Shown: positions 1 to 6,644, counted from the stretch's first letter. The stretch is DNA of 7,217 nucleotides from Clostridiales bacterium (GCA_015055785.1 SVHQ01000082.1:1-7217); one strand, 5' to 3'. The notes: a model not told the origin generated them from the letters alone. Made by a program: numbers and translations.

Positions 1-1
1 T

Positions 2-1180
2 GTATTCGTCTCGGAATACACCGTAGATTTAAGTTCGTTAAAGCCTTTGGCAGCGTGTCCGCATAGCCCTGACAACGTGAAGAACGTTTCCGATTTGCAG
101 GGCATGAAAATCAATCAGGTGTGTATCGGTTCTTGCACTAATTCTTCCTTGTCGGATATGTTGACCGTAGCGGCGATGTTGAAGGGAAAAACGGTACATC
201 CTGATGTAAGTTTGTCTATTTCACCTGGCTCGAAACAAGTTTATACAATGCTTGCAGAATGCGGAGCTCTTGCCGATTTGATTAATGCAGGGGCGCGTAT
301 TTTGGAATGCGCTTGCGGGCCTTGTATTGGCATGGGTTTCTCGCCCAAATCAGCAGGCGTCAGTCTTCGTACGTTTAACCGTAATTTCCTTGCGAGAAGC
401 GGGACGGCGGATGCGCAGGTGTACTTAGTATCTCCTGAAACGGCGGCGGCTTCTGCGATAGCCGGGGTATTTACCGACCCTACGAAGCTTGGCGCAGCTC
501 CGATAGTAGAAATGCCCAATTCTTTCAAGATTAACGACAATCTCATTGAAATGCCGGTGGCGGCAGAGGAAATGGATAGCGTGATAGTGGAACGCGGCCC
601 GAATATCAAGCCGATTCCCGTGGGAAAAGCGCCCGATAAGGATTTAAATTGCGAACTTATTTTAAAGGTAGGCGACGATATCACCACCGACCATATCATG
701 CCGGCAGGTACGAAAGTATTGCCTTATCGTTCGAACGTGCCGAAACTTTCCGAATTCTGCTTCACCGTATGCGATAAAGATTTCCCCGAGCGAGCAAAAG
801 CCAAAGGTGGCGGCGTTATTTTAGGCGGTGCAAACTATGGTCAGGGTTCTTCCCGTGAACACGCGGCGCTCGTACCGTTATATTTAGGCATCAAGGCTGT
901 TGTTGCGAAGAGTTTTGCGCGTATTCACGTAGCAAATTTGATTAATTTTGGCATCGTACCCATGACGCTTGCAAACGCGGATGATTACGATAAATTTGCA
1001 GAGGGTGACGCTTTGGAAATCAAAGGCTTTGCGGTGGCTGTTGCAGGAGCTACAGAAGCGGTGCTTATCAATAAAACGAATGGCGCGGAAGCAAAACTTT
1101 GCTTAAATTTGTCTGCCCGTCAACGTGAAATGCTGCTTGCAGGCGGTTGTTTGAATTATACAAAACAGGAGAGAAAATAA
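2..1180 (+). CDS. Aconitate hydratase, 5'-truncated (aconitase / isopropylmalate isomerase superfamily)
   Basis: Interconverts citrate and isocitrate via cis-aconitate using a [4Fe-4S] cluster in the cytoplasm. The frame is open from the window edge, so the true start lies upstream; a TTG at 47 lies inside the conserved run DLSSLKPLAACPHSPDN and is not a start. About 392 residues are visible; the family is usually about 640, so roughly 250 N-terminal residues are missing. Cluster ligands are visible: the Cys of GSCTNSS (134-136) and both Cys of CGPCIG (314-316 and 323-325). The C-terminal swivel domain begins near 620 and carries DITTDHI and NYGQGSSREH (833-862), which holds the catalytic Ser (848-850). 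The text after CGPCIG (GMG, then SLRTFNRNF) resembles the compact bacterial 'putative aconitase' group rather than the 900-residue AcnA/IRP type. Isopropylmalate isomerase is the main alternative, but a joined swivel domain and the isocitrate dehydrogenase neighbour favour aconitase. Confidence 0.92.
   Translation, partial: VFVSEYTVDLSSLKPLAACPHSPDNVKNVSDLQGMKINQVCIGSCTNSSLSDMLTVAAMLKGKTVHPDVSLSISPGSKQVYTMLAECGALADLINAGARILECACGPCIGMGFSPKSAGVSLRTFNRNFLARSGTADAQVYLVSPETAAASAIAGVFTDPTKLGAAPIVEMPNSFKINDNLIEMPVAAEEMDSVIVERGPNIKPIPVGKAPDKDLNCELILKVGDDITTDHIMPAGTKVLPYRSNVPKLSEFCFTVCDKDFPERAKAKGGGVILGGANYGQGSSREHAALVPLYLGIKAVVAKSFARIHVANLINFGIVPMTLANADDYDKFAEGDALEIKGFAVAVAGATEAVLINKTNGAEAKLCLNLSARQREMLLAGGCLNYTKQERK
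1167..1173 (+). promoter_or_regulatory. Ribosome binding site for isocitrate dehydrogenase
   Basis: AGGAGAG lies inside the last codons of the aconitase gene, 9 bases before the ATG at 1183. It decides the start. The frame is also open further upstream from a TTG at 1147, but that codon has no comparable site and would add 12 unconserved residues overlapping aconitase. Confidence 0.75.
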
Positions 1181-1182
1181 GT

Positions 1183-2358
1183 ATGGAAAAAGAAGAATAC
1201 AAAGCGCAATTAGACGTCGCTTGTGAAAAATTTAGAAAACTAATGGCAGATCAGCTCACGCGCGTAGAAGACATGAAAGCGCAGGGTGATTTTGTTGATT
1301 ACGAAAAATTGGATTGTATTAAAATTGGCGTTTGCGGCGGTGATGGCATCGGTCCCATTATCACGGCGCAAGCAAGACGCGTGTTGGAATTTATCCTTGC
1401 AGACCTTGTGAAAGCAGGTAAAGTGGAATTTAAGGACATTGAAGGCTTGACGATTGAAAACCGTATCGCAAAGGGCAAGGCAATTCCTGATGACGTGATG
1501 GCGGAATTGAAAGCTTGCCACATTATTTTGAAAGGTCCTACAACGACGCCGCAAAAGGGAAGCGGTATGCCGAATATCGAATCGGCGAACGTAGCTATGC
1601 GTAAAGCACTTGATTTATTCGCGAATATCCGTCCCGTAAAAGTGCCTGAGGAAGGCATCAATTGGACGATTTTCCGTGAAAACACCGAGGGCGGCTATGC
1701 AATTGGTTCTTCTGGTTTTAATATTACGGAAGACCTTGCTGTGGATTTCACCGTGACGACGAAACAAGGTTCGGATAGAATTGCACGCCTTGCTTACGAC
1801 TACGCGCACAAGAACGGATTTAAGAGAGTGTCGCTTGTCACCAAAGCCAACGTAATTAAAACGACGGACGGGAATTTCTTGGAAGATTGCCACAAGGTTG
1901 GGGATATGTATCCTGACATTGTTACGGATGAATGGTATGCAGACATCATGACGGCAAAATTGGTCGATCAAAAGCGTAGACGTGATTTCCAAGTATTGCT
2001 TCTTCCCAATTTGTATGGGGATATTATTTCTGACGAAGCGGCAGAATTCCAAGGCGGCGTTGGTACGGCAGGTTGTGCGAACATCGGTAAGAAATACGCC
2101 ATGTTCGAAGCGATTCACGGCAGTGCGCCCCGTATGATTACGGAAGGCCGAGGAAAGTATGCAGATCCTTGTTCCATGCTTCGTGCTTGTGTTATGTTGC
2201 TTTCCCATATTGGTTTGCAAGACAGAGCAGATAAATTGGAAAAAGCCTTAGATATTTGTTCGTTTGAAGAAAAGAAATACGTAATCACCGGACGTGATAC
2301 GGGGGCAACGTGTGACGAGTTTGGCGAATACGTCATGAGCACGTTACAAAAACTTTAA
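1183..2358 (+). CDS. icd: Isocitrate dehydrogenase (isocitrate/isopropylmalate dehydrogenase family)
   Basis: Oxidatively decarboxylates isocitrate to 2-oxoglutarate in the cytoplasm, using aconitase's product. The protein has 391 residues. About 45 charged, probably helical residues precede the usual family start (IGVCGGDGIGP, 48-58). The substrate loop has S134, N136 and R140 in the S-x-N-x3-R pattern of isocitrate dehydrogenases, followed by R150. RENTEGGY (165-172) supplies catalytic Tyr172, and TKANVIK (220-226) supplies catalytic Lys221. Metal-binding Asp residues are D254, D280 and D284. The cofactor loop HGSAP (312-316) continues with Arg-Met where E. coli NADP enzyme has Lys-Tyr and NAD enzymes typically have Asp-Ile, so NAD or NADP preference cannot be settled. 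The start is 2 bases after the aconitase stop, indicating one operon. A homoisocitrate or isopropylmalate dehydrogenase role is less likely given the S-x-N loop and the neighbour. Confidence 0.88.
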   Translation: MEKEEYKAQLDVACEKFRKLMADQLTRVEDMKAQGDFVDYEKLDCIKIGVCGGDGIGPIITAQARRVLEFILADLVKAGKVEFKDIEGLTIENRIAKGKAIPDDVMAELKACHIILKGPTTTPQKGSGMPNIESANVAMRKALDLFANIRPVKVPEEGINWTIFRENTEGGYAIGSSGFNITEDLAVDFTVTTKQGSDRIARLAYDYAHKNGFKRVSLVTKANVIKTTDGNFLEDCHKVGDMYPDIVTDEWYADIMTAKLVDQKRRRDFQVLLLPNLYGDIISDEAAEFQGGVGTAGCANIGKKYAMFEAIHGSAPRMITEGRGKYADPCSMLRACVMLLSHIGLQDRADKLEKALDICSFEEKKYVITGRDTGATCDEFGEYVMSTLQKL

Positions 2359-2364
2359 ATTCAT

Positions 2365-2400
2365 GGAATCTCCTTAGTAATTGAGGAGATTTCTTTTTTT
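2365..2400 (+). terminator. Intrinsic terminator of the aconitase-isocitrate dehydrogenase operon
   Basis: A 12-bp stem pairs 2365-2376 with 2382-2393 around the 5-base loop GTAAT. Its core is AATCTCCT against AGGAGATT, with two G-T pairs elsewhere in the stem. Seven T's follow (2394-2400). It begins 7 bases after the isocitrate dehydrogenase stop codon. Confidence 0.9.
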
Positions 2401-2426
2401 GACAAAGCTTTTTTTTTGGAAAGTAC

Positions 2427-2455
2427 TTTACACGGTACGTTTTTTGTGCTATAAT
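2427..2455 (+). promoter_or_regulatory. Sigma-A-type promoter with extended -10 for the membrane protein / mutase operon
   Basis: The -35 box TTTACA (2427-2432) and a perfect -10 box TATAAT (2450-2455) are 17 bases apart. TG at 2447-2448 gives an extended -10. Transcription should begin near 2461-2463, leaving a leader of only about 12 bases before the ATG at 2474. The promoter sits 27 bases after the previous terminator. Confidence 0.85.
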
Positions 2456-2473
2456 AAAATGAGAGGTAGTATT

Positions 2474-3292
2474 ATGAAATATACAATTCAATCGGGAAAA
2501 TATATTTTCAAAAATTTTATATATATACTTCCTTTTGCGATTATTCCGGCGTTCTTTTTCTCTATTTCCACTGACGAAAAGGCATTGATTTCCGTGTTGC
2601 AAAAGCTCGCGACGGAAAATATTGCACAATGGGAATTTAATGAATTATTTCGTGCGATATCAGTGTTGAATTTTGGGTCTTGGAAGTCGGTTGTATTCGG
2701 GATATTGGGAAGTATTTTAATCATTATATGCGTGGCGCTAATGATGGCGTTGATAGAGAAGCATTTCCGCATAGGAAAGCGCACGTACACCGGTTTGTTT
2801 TCAAAACTCAACGACAATCTTATCTCCACAGCAGGATACGTGTTCTTGATTTTAGTGATATACGAAATTTGGGCGTTGTTATTGTCGGCTTTTTTATTTG
2901 CCGTGTCGAGGATTCCGTATATCGTTATTGCTTATCCTGCCGCCGCTGCTTTTTTTATCATCATGCACGTAGTGTTGATTTATATAATCGGCGCGCTATA
3001 TTTATGGTTGTCCTGTATGCAATTGACGGGTTTTAAAGCATTGGAAGCTTTACAGTATTCCTATCAATTATTGTCACCGTTAAAGATCAAACTATTAATT
3101 ATGCAATTAATCACACTGTTTGTTGCAGAGTTTTTAATTTGTCTTTGCGTTGTGATAGCGCCAAATTTTGTATTTGTTACAATTTTAACAACGGTGTTGT
3201 ATACGTTTATGATTATGCTGTATTGTGTGCGTATGCAAGTTGCTTATTTCGACCGTGACAACATCGAAAGAGCCGATGAGAAAAAATATTAA
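2474..3292 (+). CDS. Six-helix integral membrane protein of unknown function
   Basis: I do not recognise a named family. The protein has 272 residues and begins at ATG 2474, preceded by GAGAGG at 2461-2466. A longer in-frame extension back to a TTG at 2381 is rejected because it would start inside the upstream terminator and before the promoter. Hydrophobic segments lie at about 12-32, 73-95, 118-142, 150-180, 206-229 and 232-254, with a polar loop at 33-72 and a charged C-terminal tail (FDRDNIERADEKKY). There is no cleavable signal peptide and no obvious catalytic motif. It is the first gene of its transcription unit, and 14 bases separate it from the next gene. Its helix spacing closely matches the N-terminal membrane domain of that gene, so the two may be tandem paralogues working as a pair. 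Any transport or enzyme role is unknown. Confidence 0.85.
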   Translation: MKYTIQSGKYIFKNFIYILPFAIIPAFFFSISTDEKALISVLQKLATENIAQWEFNELFRAISVLNFGSWKSVVFGILGSILIIICVALMMALIEKHFRIGKRTYTGLFSKLNDNLISTAGYVFLILVIYEIWALLLSAFLFAVSRIPYIVIAYPAAAAFFIIMHVVLIYIIGALYLWLSCMQLTGFKALEALQYSYQLLSPLKIKLLIMQLITLFVAEFLICLCVVIAPNFVFVTILTTVLYTFMIMLYCVRMQVAYFDRDNIERADEKKY

Positions 3293-3293
3293 T

Positions 3294-3298
3294 AGGAG
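3294..3298 (+). promoter_or_regulatory. Ribosome binding site for the membrane-mutase reading frame
   Basis: AGGAG lies 8 bases before ATG 3307, just after the upstream gene's stop codon (3290-3292). It supports 3307 as the start of the membrane domain. Confidence 0.75.
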
Positions 3299-3306
3299 TT
3301 AACGTT

Positions 3307-6024
3307 ATGAGATTTCGAAATAGTATACGTTTGCTCGTTGAAAATTTCAAAAGTGTTTATAAACTACTGTTATATAAAATAATCATTTCTACGGTAGCGA
3401 TTGCGCTTTGTTGTGCATTCGTACTTCCCGAATTAACGGCGATTGTACAGAGCCCACAAGTCCAAACGCTGTTTGTGGACGGTGAAGCGTTTATCAAAGC
3501 GGTGTTGTCTTTAAACGGCGAAGCATTATCGGAGGTAAAGGACGCCATTTTCGGTGCACACGGTTCGTTGAAAGGGGCATTCACCGTTATTTCCATGCAA
3601 ACGTCAAAATTAATTTTCATTTGCATTGGTTGTGCATTGGTGTTCTTTGCCAAACGTTTTGTGGAAACGTTGGGCTACTTTACGACGGGTAGCATTTTAG
3701 ACGATAAAATGAATACCTATTCTGAAACGCCGTTTTTCAGCGCGTATATCGCAAACTTGAAAAAATCCAGTTCCTATTCGATTGTATACGTTTCGATAGC
3801 ATTCGTATTGGACGTACTTTTATCGGCAATCATCATTTTAATGATTACGACGTTGCCATTGTTGCTTTCCTTGTTTATGTCTACGACGCTGGTGGTGGCC
3901 GCGCAAGGCTTAAAGATGACCCTGACGGGCAAATGGATGCCCGCCATGACCACGGACAACAAAACGCTGGATGAAGCCTTGTATCATGACAACAAGCAGG
4001 AAAAGCAGCAATTATCCAAAATGTTTGCTACGTATGTCGCGACGGCGTATTTGATTATGATTATCAACGTGGCGGCGGCGTTTTGTACGTTTGGTAGCGC
4101 TTTGATTTTGACCGTGCCTGCGTCCTACGTATTGTTGGTTTGTATGCAGTACGTCAATTATTATACGGTGCGCGGCAAGAAATACTTCATTACTTACGAA
4201 AGAATCGCAACGAATGAAGATTACGGCGATAAAGAACATTTCTTTGATTACTTGGAAAAAAATGAAAAAACAAATAGACTGAAAAAAACGGAGGGTGAAA
4301 TGGATTACCGCAAAAACTATCAAAACTGGTTGAACGACGAAAGATTGTGTGAAGAGGGCAAAAAAGAATTGCAAGCAATTGCATCGGACGAAAAAGATAT
4401 CGAATATCGTTTCGGTGGAGAAATGGAATTTGGTACGGCAGGTATGCGCGGTGTGATTGGCTACGGCATCAATATGATGAATATTTACACGGTAATGCGT
4501 GCAACGCAGGGTTTGGCGGAATGGATTAAGAGCCTTGGTAAAGAAGAGATGGAACGCGGTGTTGTCATTTCATACGACACGCGTAGAAAATCCGAAGAAT
4601 TTGCAAAGGTAACGGCAGGCGTTTTGGCAAAGAACGGCATCAAAGCTTATCTTTTTGACGACGTGCATCCCGTTCCCATGCTTTCTTATGCTGTGCGTTA
4701 TTTAAAAACGATTGCAGGCGTTATGATTACGGCAAGCCACAATCCCAAAGAATATAACGGCTATAAAGTGTATGGAGAAGACGGTGCGCAAATGTCGCCC
4801 GAAGACACGGCAAAGGTGGTTTCCTATATCAATAAAATTGAAGACTATCTTTCCGTTTTTGCAGATACGACAAGTGATTTAATTGTTCCTGTACCTGCCC
4901 AACTCGACCAAGATTATATTGAAGAGCTTTCGAAATTGACCCTTTCCAAAGAAGCTGTAGAAAAATGCGGCGCGGATTTGAAGTTGGTTTACACGCCCGT
5001 ACATGGCAGCGGATACGTGCCCGTAACAGCAATTTTGAAAAAACTTGGCATCAACACAACGATTGTGGAAGCGCAAACGACGAAAGACACCGAATTCTCG
5101 ACGGTGAAAGTACCCAATCCCGAATTTAAAGAAACCCTTTCGATGGGTATTGCTTTGGCAAATGAAATTAATGCCGACGTTGTGTTCGGCACCGACCCCG
5201 ATTCCGACCGTCTTGGCGTTGCTTTAAAGGATGATAACGGTGAGTTTGTTGCGCTTTCGGGAAACCAAGTGGGTATATTGTTGCTCGATTATATTCTCAC
5301 CAGACTTTCTGAAGACAAAACAATGCCTGCTAACGCAGCGGTAGTAAAATCCTTTGTTACAACGGGTATGGCAAAAGCACTTTGCGATGATTACGGCGTA
5401 GCATTGTATGAAACGCCCGTTGGCTTTAAGTTTATTGGTGAAAAAATCAAGCAGTGGGAAAAGGACAATAAGCATACGTATATTTTTGGTTTTGAAGAAT
5501 CTTGCGGTTATTTGCGTGGTACGCACGCAAGAGATAAAGACGCTGTTGTAGCTTCGATGATTTGTGCGGAAATGGTATGTTATTATACGTATATTGGCAA
5601 GACGGTTTACGGCAGACTGCAGGAAATCTATGCAAAATACGGCTACGTATTGGATAAGAACGTTTCCGTTCAATATTCAGGCTTGAACGCGATGAAGGAA
5701 ATGAACGCCGTAGTGGACGGTTTGAAAACGTTGTCCGTTACCGATTTTGCAGGCATGAAAGTAGAGGCTGTGCGCGATTATAGTGCGGCAAAACGCAAGA
5801 TTACAGCGACAGGGGAAGTGGAAGAACTGGATATTCCTAAATGTAATTGTGTGTATTATGAATTGGAAGGCGGTTCGTTTGTTTGTGTCCGTCCCAGCGG
5901 TACAGAACCCAAATTAAAGATTTACTATTCCTTAAAAGCAAAAGACGAGGCGGCGGCAAACGCGAAATTGGCGGAATTGCAAGCGTCGGTGAACGAATTA
6001 TTGGAAAAGGCAAAAGGCAATTAA
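3307..6024 (+). CDS. Six-helix membrane domain fused in frame to PgcA-like phosphoglucomutase
   Basis: As written, one 905-residue frame. Residues 1-331 are an unrecognised membrane domain with helices at about 22-42, 98-115, 157-180, 182-202, 241-262 and 266-286. A basic N-terminus (MRFRNSIR) and an even helix count put both ends in the cytoplasm, where a mutase would work. A charged stretch (about 290-331) leads into a complete alpha-D-phosphohexomutase at 332-905, with phosphoserine S477 in TASHNP, metal ligands D630, D632 and D634, FEESCGY for sugar binding, and RPSGTEP near 862 for phosphate. The mutase should interconvert glucose 6-phosphate and glucose 1-phosphate. PgcA-type enzymes are normally free soluble proteins of about 570 residues, so the fusion is unusual. 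The mutase part retains its own ribosome binding site and Met, and A7 at 4282-4288 precedes the junction. The alternative is two adjacent genes, 3307-4298 and 4300-6024, separated by a single-base change. Confidence 0.75.
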   Translation: MRFRNSIRLLVENFKSVYKLLLYKIIISTVAIALCCAFVLPELTAIVQSPQVQTLFVDGEAFIKAVLSLNGEALSEVKDAIFGAHGSLKGAFTVISMQTSKLIFICIGCALVFFAKRFVETLGYFTTGSILDDKMNTYSETPFFSAYIANLKKSSSYSIVYVSIAFVLDVLLSAIIILMITTLPLLLSLFMSTTLVVAAQGLKMTLTGKWMPAMTTDNKTLDEALYHDNKQEKQQLSKMFATYVATAYLIMIINVAAAFCTFGSALILTVPASYVLLVCMQYVNYYTVRGKKYFITYERIATNEDYGDKEHFFDYLEKNEKTNRLKKTEGEMDYRKNYQNWLNDERLCEEGKKELQAIASDEKDIEYRFGGEMEFGTAGMRGVIGYGINMMNIYTVMRATQGLAEWIKSLGKEEMERGVVISYDTRRKSEEFAKVTAGVLAKNGIKAYLFDDVHPVPMLSYAVRYLKTIAGVMITASHNPKEYNGYKVYGEDGAQMSPEDTAKVVSYINKIEDYLSVFADTTSDLIVPVPAQLDQDYIEELSKLTLSKEAVEKCGADLKLVYTPVHGSGYVPVTAILKKLGINTTIVEAQTTKDTEFSTVKVPNPEFKETLSMGIALANEINADVVFGTDPDSDRLGVALKDDNGEFVALSGNQVGILLLDYILTRLSEDKTMPANAAVVKSFVTTGMAKALCDDYGVALYETPVGFKFIGEKIKQWEKDNKHTYIFGFEESCGYLRGTHARDKDAVVASMICAEMVCYYTYIGKTVYGRLQEIYAKYGYVLDKNVSVQYSGLNAMKEMNAVVDGLKTLSVTDFAGMKVEAVRDYSAAKRKITATGEVEELDIPKCNCVYYELEGGSFVCVRPSGTEPKLKIYYSLKAKDEAAANAKLAELQASVNELLEKAKGN
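4282..4288 (+). other. A7 homopolymer at the membrane/mutase junction (possible slip or indel site)
   Basis: Seven A's are read in frame as AAA AAA A(CG). A -1 slip, or one extra A, changes the reading to AAC GGA GGG TGA, stopping at 4296-4298 and giving a 330-residue membrane protein that ends one base before ATG 4300. The run and the alternative stop are directly visible. Whether slippage, an indel or neither occurs is not known. Confidence 0.5.
4290..4294 (+). promoter_or_regulatory. Internal ribosome binding site in front of the phosphoglucomutase
   Basis: GGAGG lies 5 bases before the in-frame ATG 4300, inside the 905-residue frame. It is as strong as any start site in the window and sits exactly where B. 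subtilis PgcA begins, so it probably drives independent translation of the mutase. Confidence 0.65.
4300..6024 (+). CDS. pgcA: Phosphoglucomutase (PgcA-like phospho-sugar mutase), probable independent start within the fused frame
   Basis: This 574-residue product would come from the internal start. It interconverts glucose 6-phosphate and glucose 1-phosphate, the precursor of UDP-glucose for glycolipids, teichoic acids and polysaccharides. The N-terminus MDYRKNYQNWLNDE lines up from residue 1 with B. subtilis PgcA as I remember it (MTWRKSYERW), and the length matches that family (about 565-580), so nothing is missing. Motifs in this numbering: FGTAGMRG 44-51; catalytic phosphoserine S146 in TASHNPKEYNGYKVY; DPDSDR with D299, D301 and D303; FEESCGYLRG with E399, E400 and S401; RPSGTEP 531-537. 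Domains I to IV are all present. It is listed separately because the same DNA may yield both a membrane-fused and a free enzyme. Mannose phosphate is a possible second substrate. Confidence 0.8.
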   Translation: MDYRKNYQNWLNDERLCEEGKKELQAIASDEKDIEYRFGGEMEFGTAGMRGVIGYGINMMNIYTVMRATQGLAEWIKSLGKEEMERGVVISYDTRRKSEEFAKVTAGVLAKNGIKAYLFDDVHPVPMLSYAVRYLKTIAGVMITASHNPKEYNGYKVYGEDGAQMSPEDTAKVVSYINKIEDYLSVFADTTSDLIVPVPAQLDQDYIEELSKLTLSKEAVEKCGADLKLVYTPVHGSGYVPVTAILKKLGINTTIVEAQTTKDTEFSTVKVPNPEFKETLSMGIALANEINADVVFGTDPDSDRLGVALKDDNGEFVALSGNQVGILLLDYILTRLSEDKTMPANAAVVKSFVTTGMAKALCDDYGVALYETPVGFKFIGEKIKQWEKDNKHTYIFGFEESCGYLRGTHARDKDAVVASMICAEMVCYYTYIGKTVYGRLQEIYAKYGYVLDKNVSVQYSGLNAMKEMNAVVDGLKTLSVTDFAGMKVEAVRDYSAAKRKITATGEVEELDIPKCNCVYYELEGGSFVCVRPSGTEPKLKIYYSLKAKDEAAANAKLAELQASVNELLEKAKGN

Positions 6025-6042
6025 TAGATAAAAAGGGGCGTT

Positions 6043-6483
6043 ATGATGAGAAAAATAAAGAAATTCTTCTCAATTTGTCTTTCTGTTTTGTTTATGCTTT
6101 GTATGAATGTAAGCCTTTACGGGTGCAATAAGACGGGGCCTATTACGAATGGTAATTATGGAGTGGTATATAGTATTCCAGAAGAACCTTTGCCCGAGAA
6201 TTGTTTTATGCGTACTGAGAGCGATGTTCGTAAAAGTTACGGCTGGATTATCGACGGAAATACTGCGGAAGAATGGGTGAGCGGTATATGTCAATATAAA
6301 GCAAACATCGTCGAAAGAGATGACAAAATTTACTTTGAAGGATATCAATGGAGAGATTTTGTTGACATTGTGTTTGGCAAATACCAAAAGCATGGCAGCA
6401 ACACCATTTATGAAGTTGAAGTGTACGGCACAAGCGAACAGGGCAATACGCTTTATATCGTGGTTATTCCCGTATTAAAGTAG
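6043..6483 (+). CDS. Small putative lipoprotein of unknown function
   Basis: The product has 146 residues, or 145 if the second Met codon is used. A basic N-terminus (MMRKIKK), a hydrophobic stretch (about 8-22) and the lipobox-like LYGC with Cys28 point to a lipid-anchored extracytoplasmic protein. Tyr at -2 is not typical of the lipobox. The mature part (about 118 residues) is polar, with aromatic residues, alternating beta-type stretches and a hydrophobic end (TLYIVVIPVLK). No catalytic motif or known domain is recognised. AAGGGG (6033-6038) is 4 bases from ATG 6043 and 7 from ATG 6046, so the second Met may be preferred. The gene starts 18 bases after the mutase stop and is the last of its unit, so it may act at the cell surface alongside the membrane proteins; that link is inferred from position only. 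Confidence 0.75.
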   Translation: MMRKIKKFFSICLSVLFMLCMNVSLYGCNKTGPITNGNYGVVYSIPEEPLPENCFMRTESDVRKSYGWIIDGNTAEEWVSGICQYKANIVERDDKIYFEGYQWRDFVDIVFGKYQKHGSNTIYEVEVYGTSEQGNTLYIVVIPVLK

Positions 6484-6491
6484 AAACAAAC

Positions 6492-6530
6492 AATACTGCG
6501 GTGGGCAATTTGTCCACCGTAATATTTTAT
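6492..6530 (+). terminator. Intrinsic terminator of the membrane protein / mutase / lipoprotein operon
   Basis: The core stem CGGTGG (6499-6504) pairs with CCACCG (6514-6519). It extends inward by G-T and C-G to the loop AATTT (6507-6511), and outward to 6492/6526 with one C-A mismatch. A short T-rich tail (TATTTTAT) follows. It lies 9 bases after the lipoprotein stop. The tail is weaker than that of the first terminator. Confidence 0.75.
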
Positions 6531-6600
6531 AAATGTATAGCCAAATATTTCACTTAATAATTTTGCGAAAGAATACCATAAAAAAAGGAAAGAATTTCTA

Positions 6601-6628
6601 TTGCTTTCACGTATGCGCGTAGTATAAT
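6601..6628 (+). promoter_or_regulatory. Probable promoter of the ROK-type kinase gene
   Basis: A perfect -10 TATAAT (6623-6628) lies 16 bases from a poor -35 TTGCTT (6601-6606). A-rich sequence just upstream (A7 near 6580-6586) could act as an UP element. The weak -35 suggests modest or activator-dependent expression. The expected start is near 6635, giving a leader of about 27 bases. Confidence 0.6.
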
Positions 6629-6644
6629 AAAAGCGAAAATAATA

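Noticed and set aside
47..49. TTG as start codon of the aconitase gene
   Set aside because: The frame is open back to the window edge and the upstream codons (VDLSSLKP) are conserved aconitase sequence; the gene is truncated by the window.
1147..1182. Longer isocitrate dehydrogenase starting at TTG 1147
   Set aside because: It overlaps the aconitase end, lacks a good ribosome binding site and adds unconserved residues; ATG 1183 has AGGAGAG upstream.
1615..2220. Long minus-strand open frame within isocitrate dehydrogenase (and similar antisense frames elsewhere)
   Set aside because: Shadow of a well-conserved enzyme; the translations look low-complexity and match no family, and no promoter or ribosome binding site supports them.
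2399..2429. TTGACA at 2399-2404 as a -35 box for a second promoter
   Set aside because: The only -10-like hexamer in reach is TACTTT at 19-base spacing, matching 3 of 6 positions; the T's belong to the terminator tract.
2381..2473. 31-residue N-terminal extension of the first membrane protein from TTG 2381
   Set aside because: It would begin inside the terminator hairpin and upstream of the promoter that transcribes the gene.
5883..6131. Plus-strand 82-residue frame across the mutase end and lipoprotein start
   Set aside because: It overlaps the conserved RPSGTEP region of the mutase and the lipoprotein signal in another frame; a shadow.
6596..6609. Possible catabolite-control (cre) site on the minus strand over the kinase promoter
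   Set aside because: Three mismatches to the consensus TGWAANCGNTNWCA, including the central CG; too weak to call.
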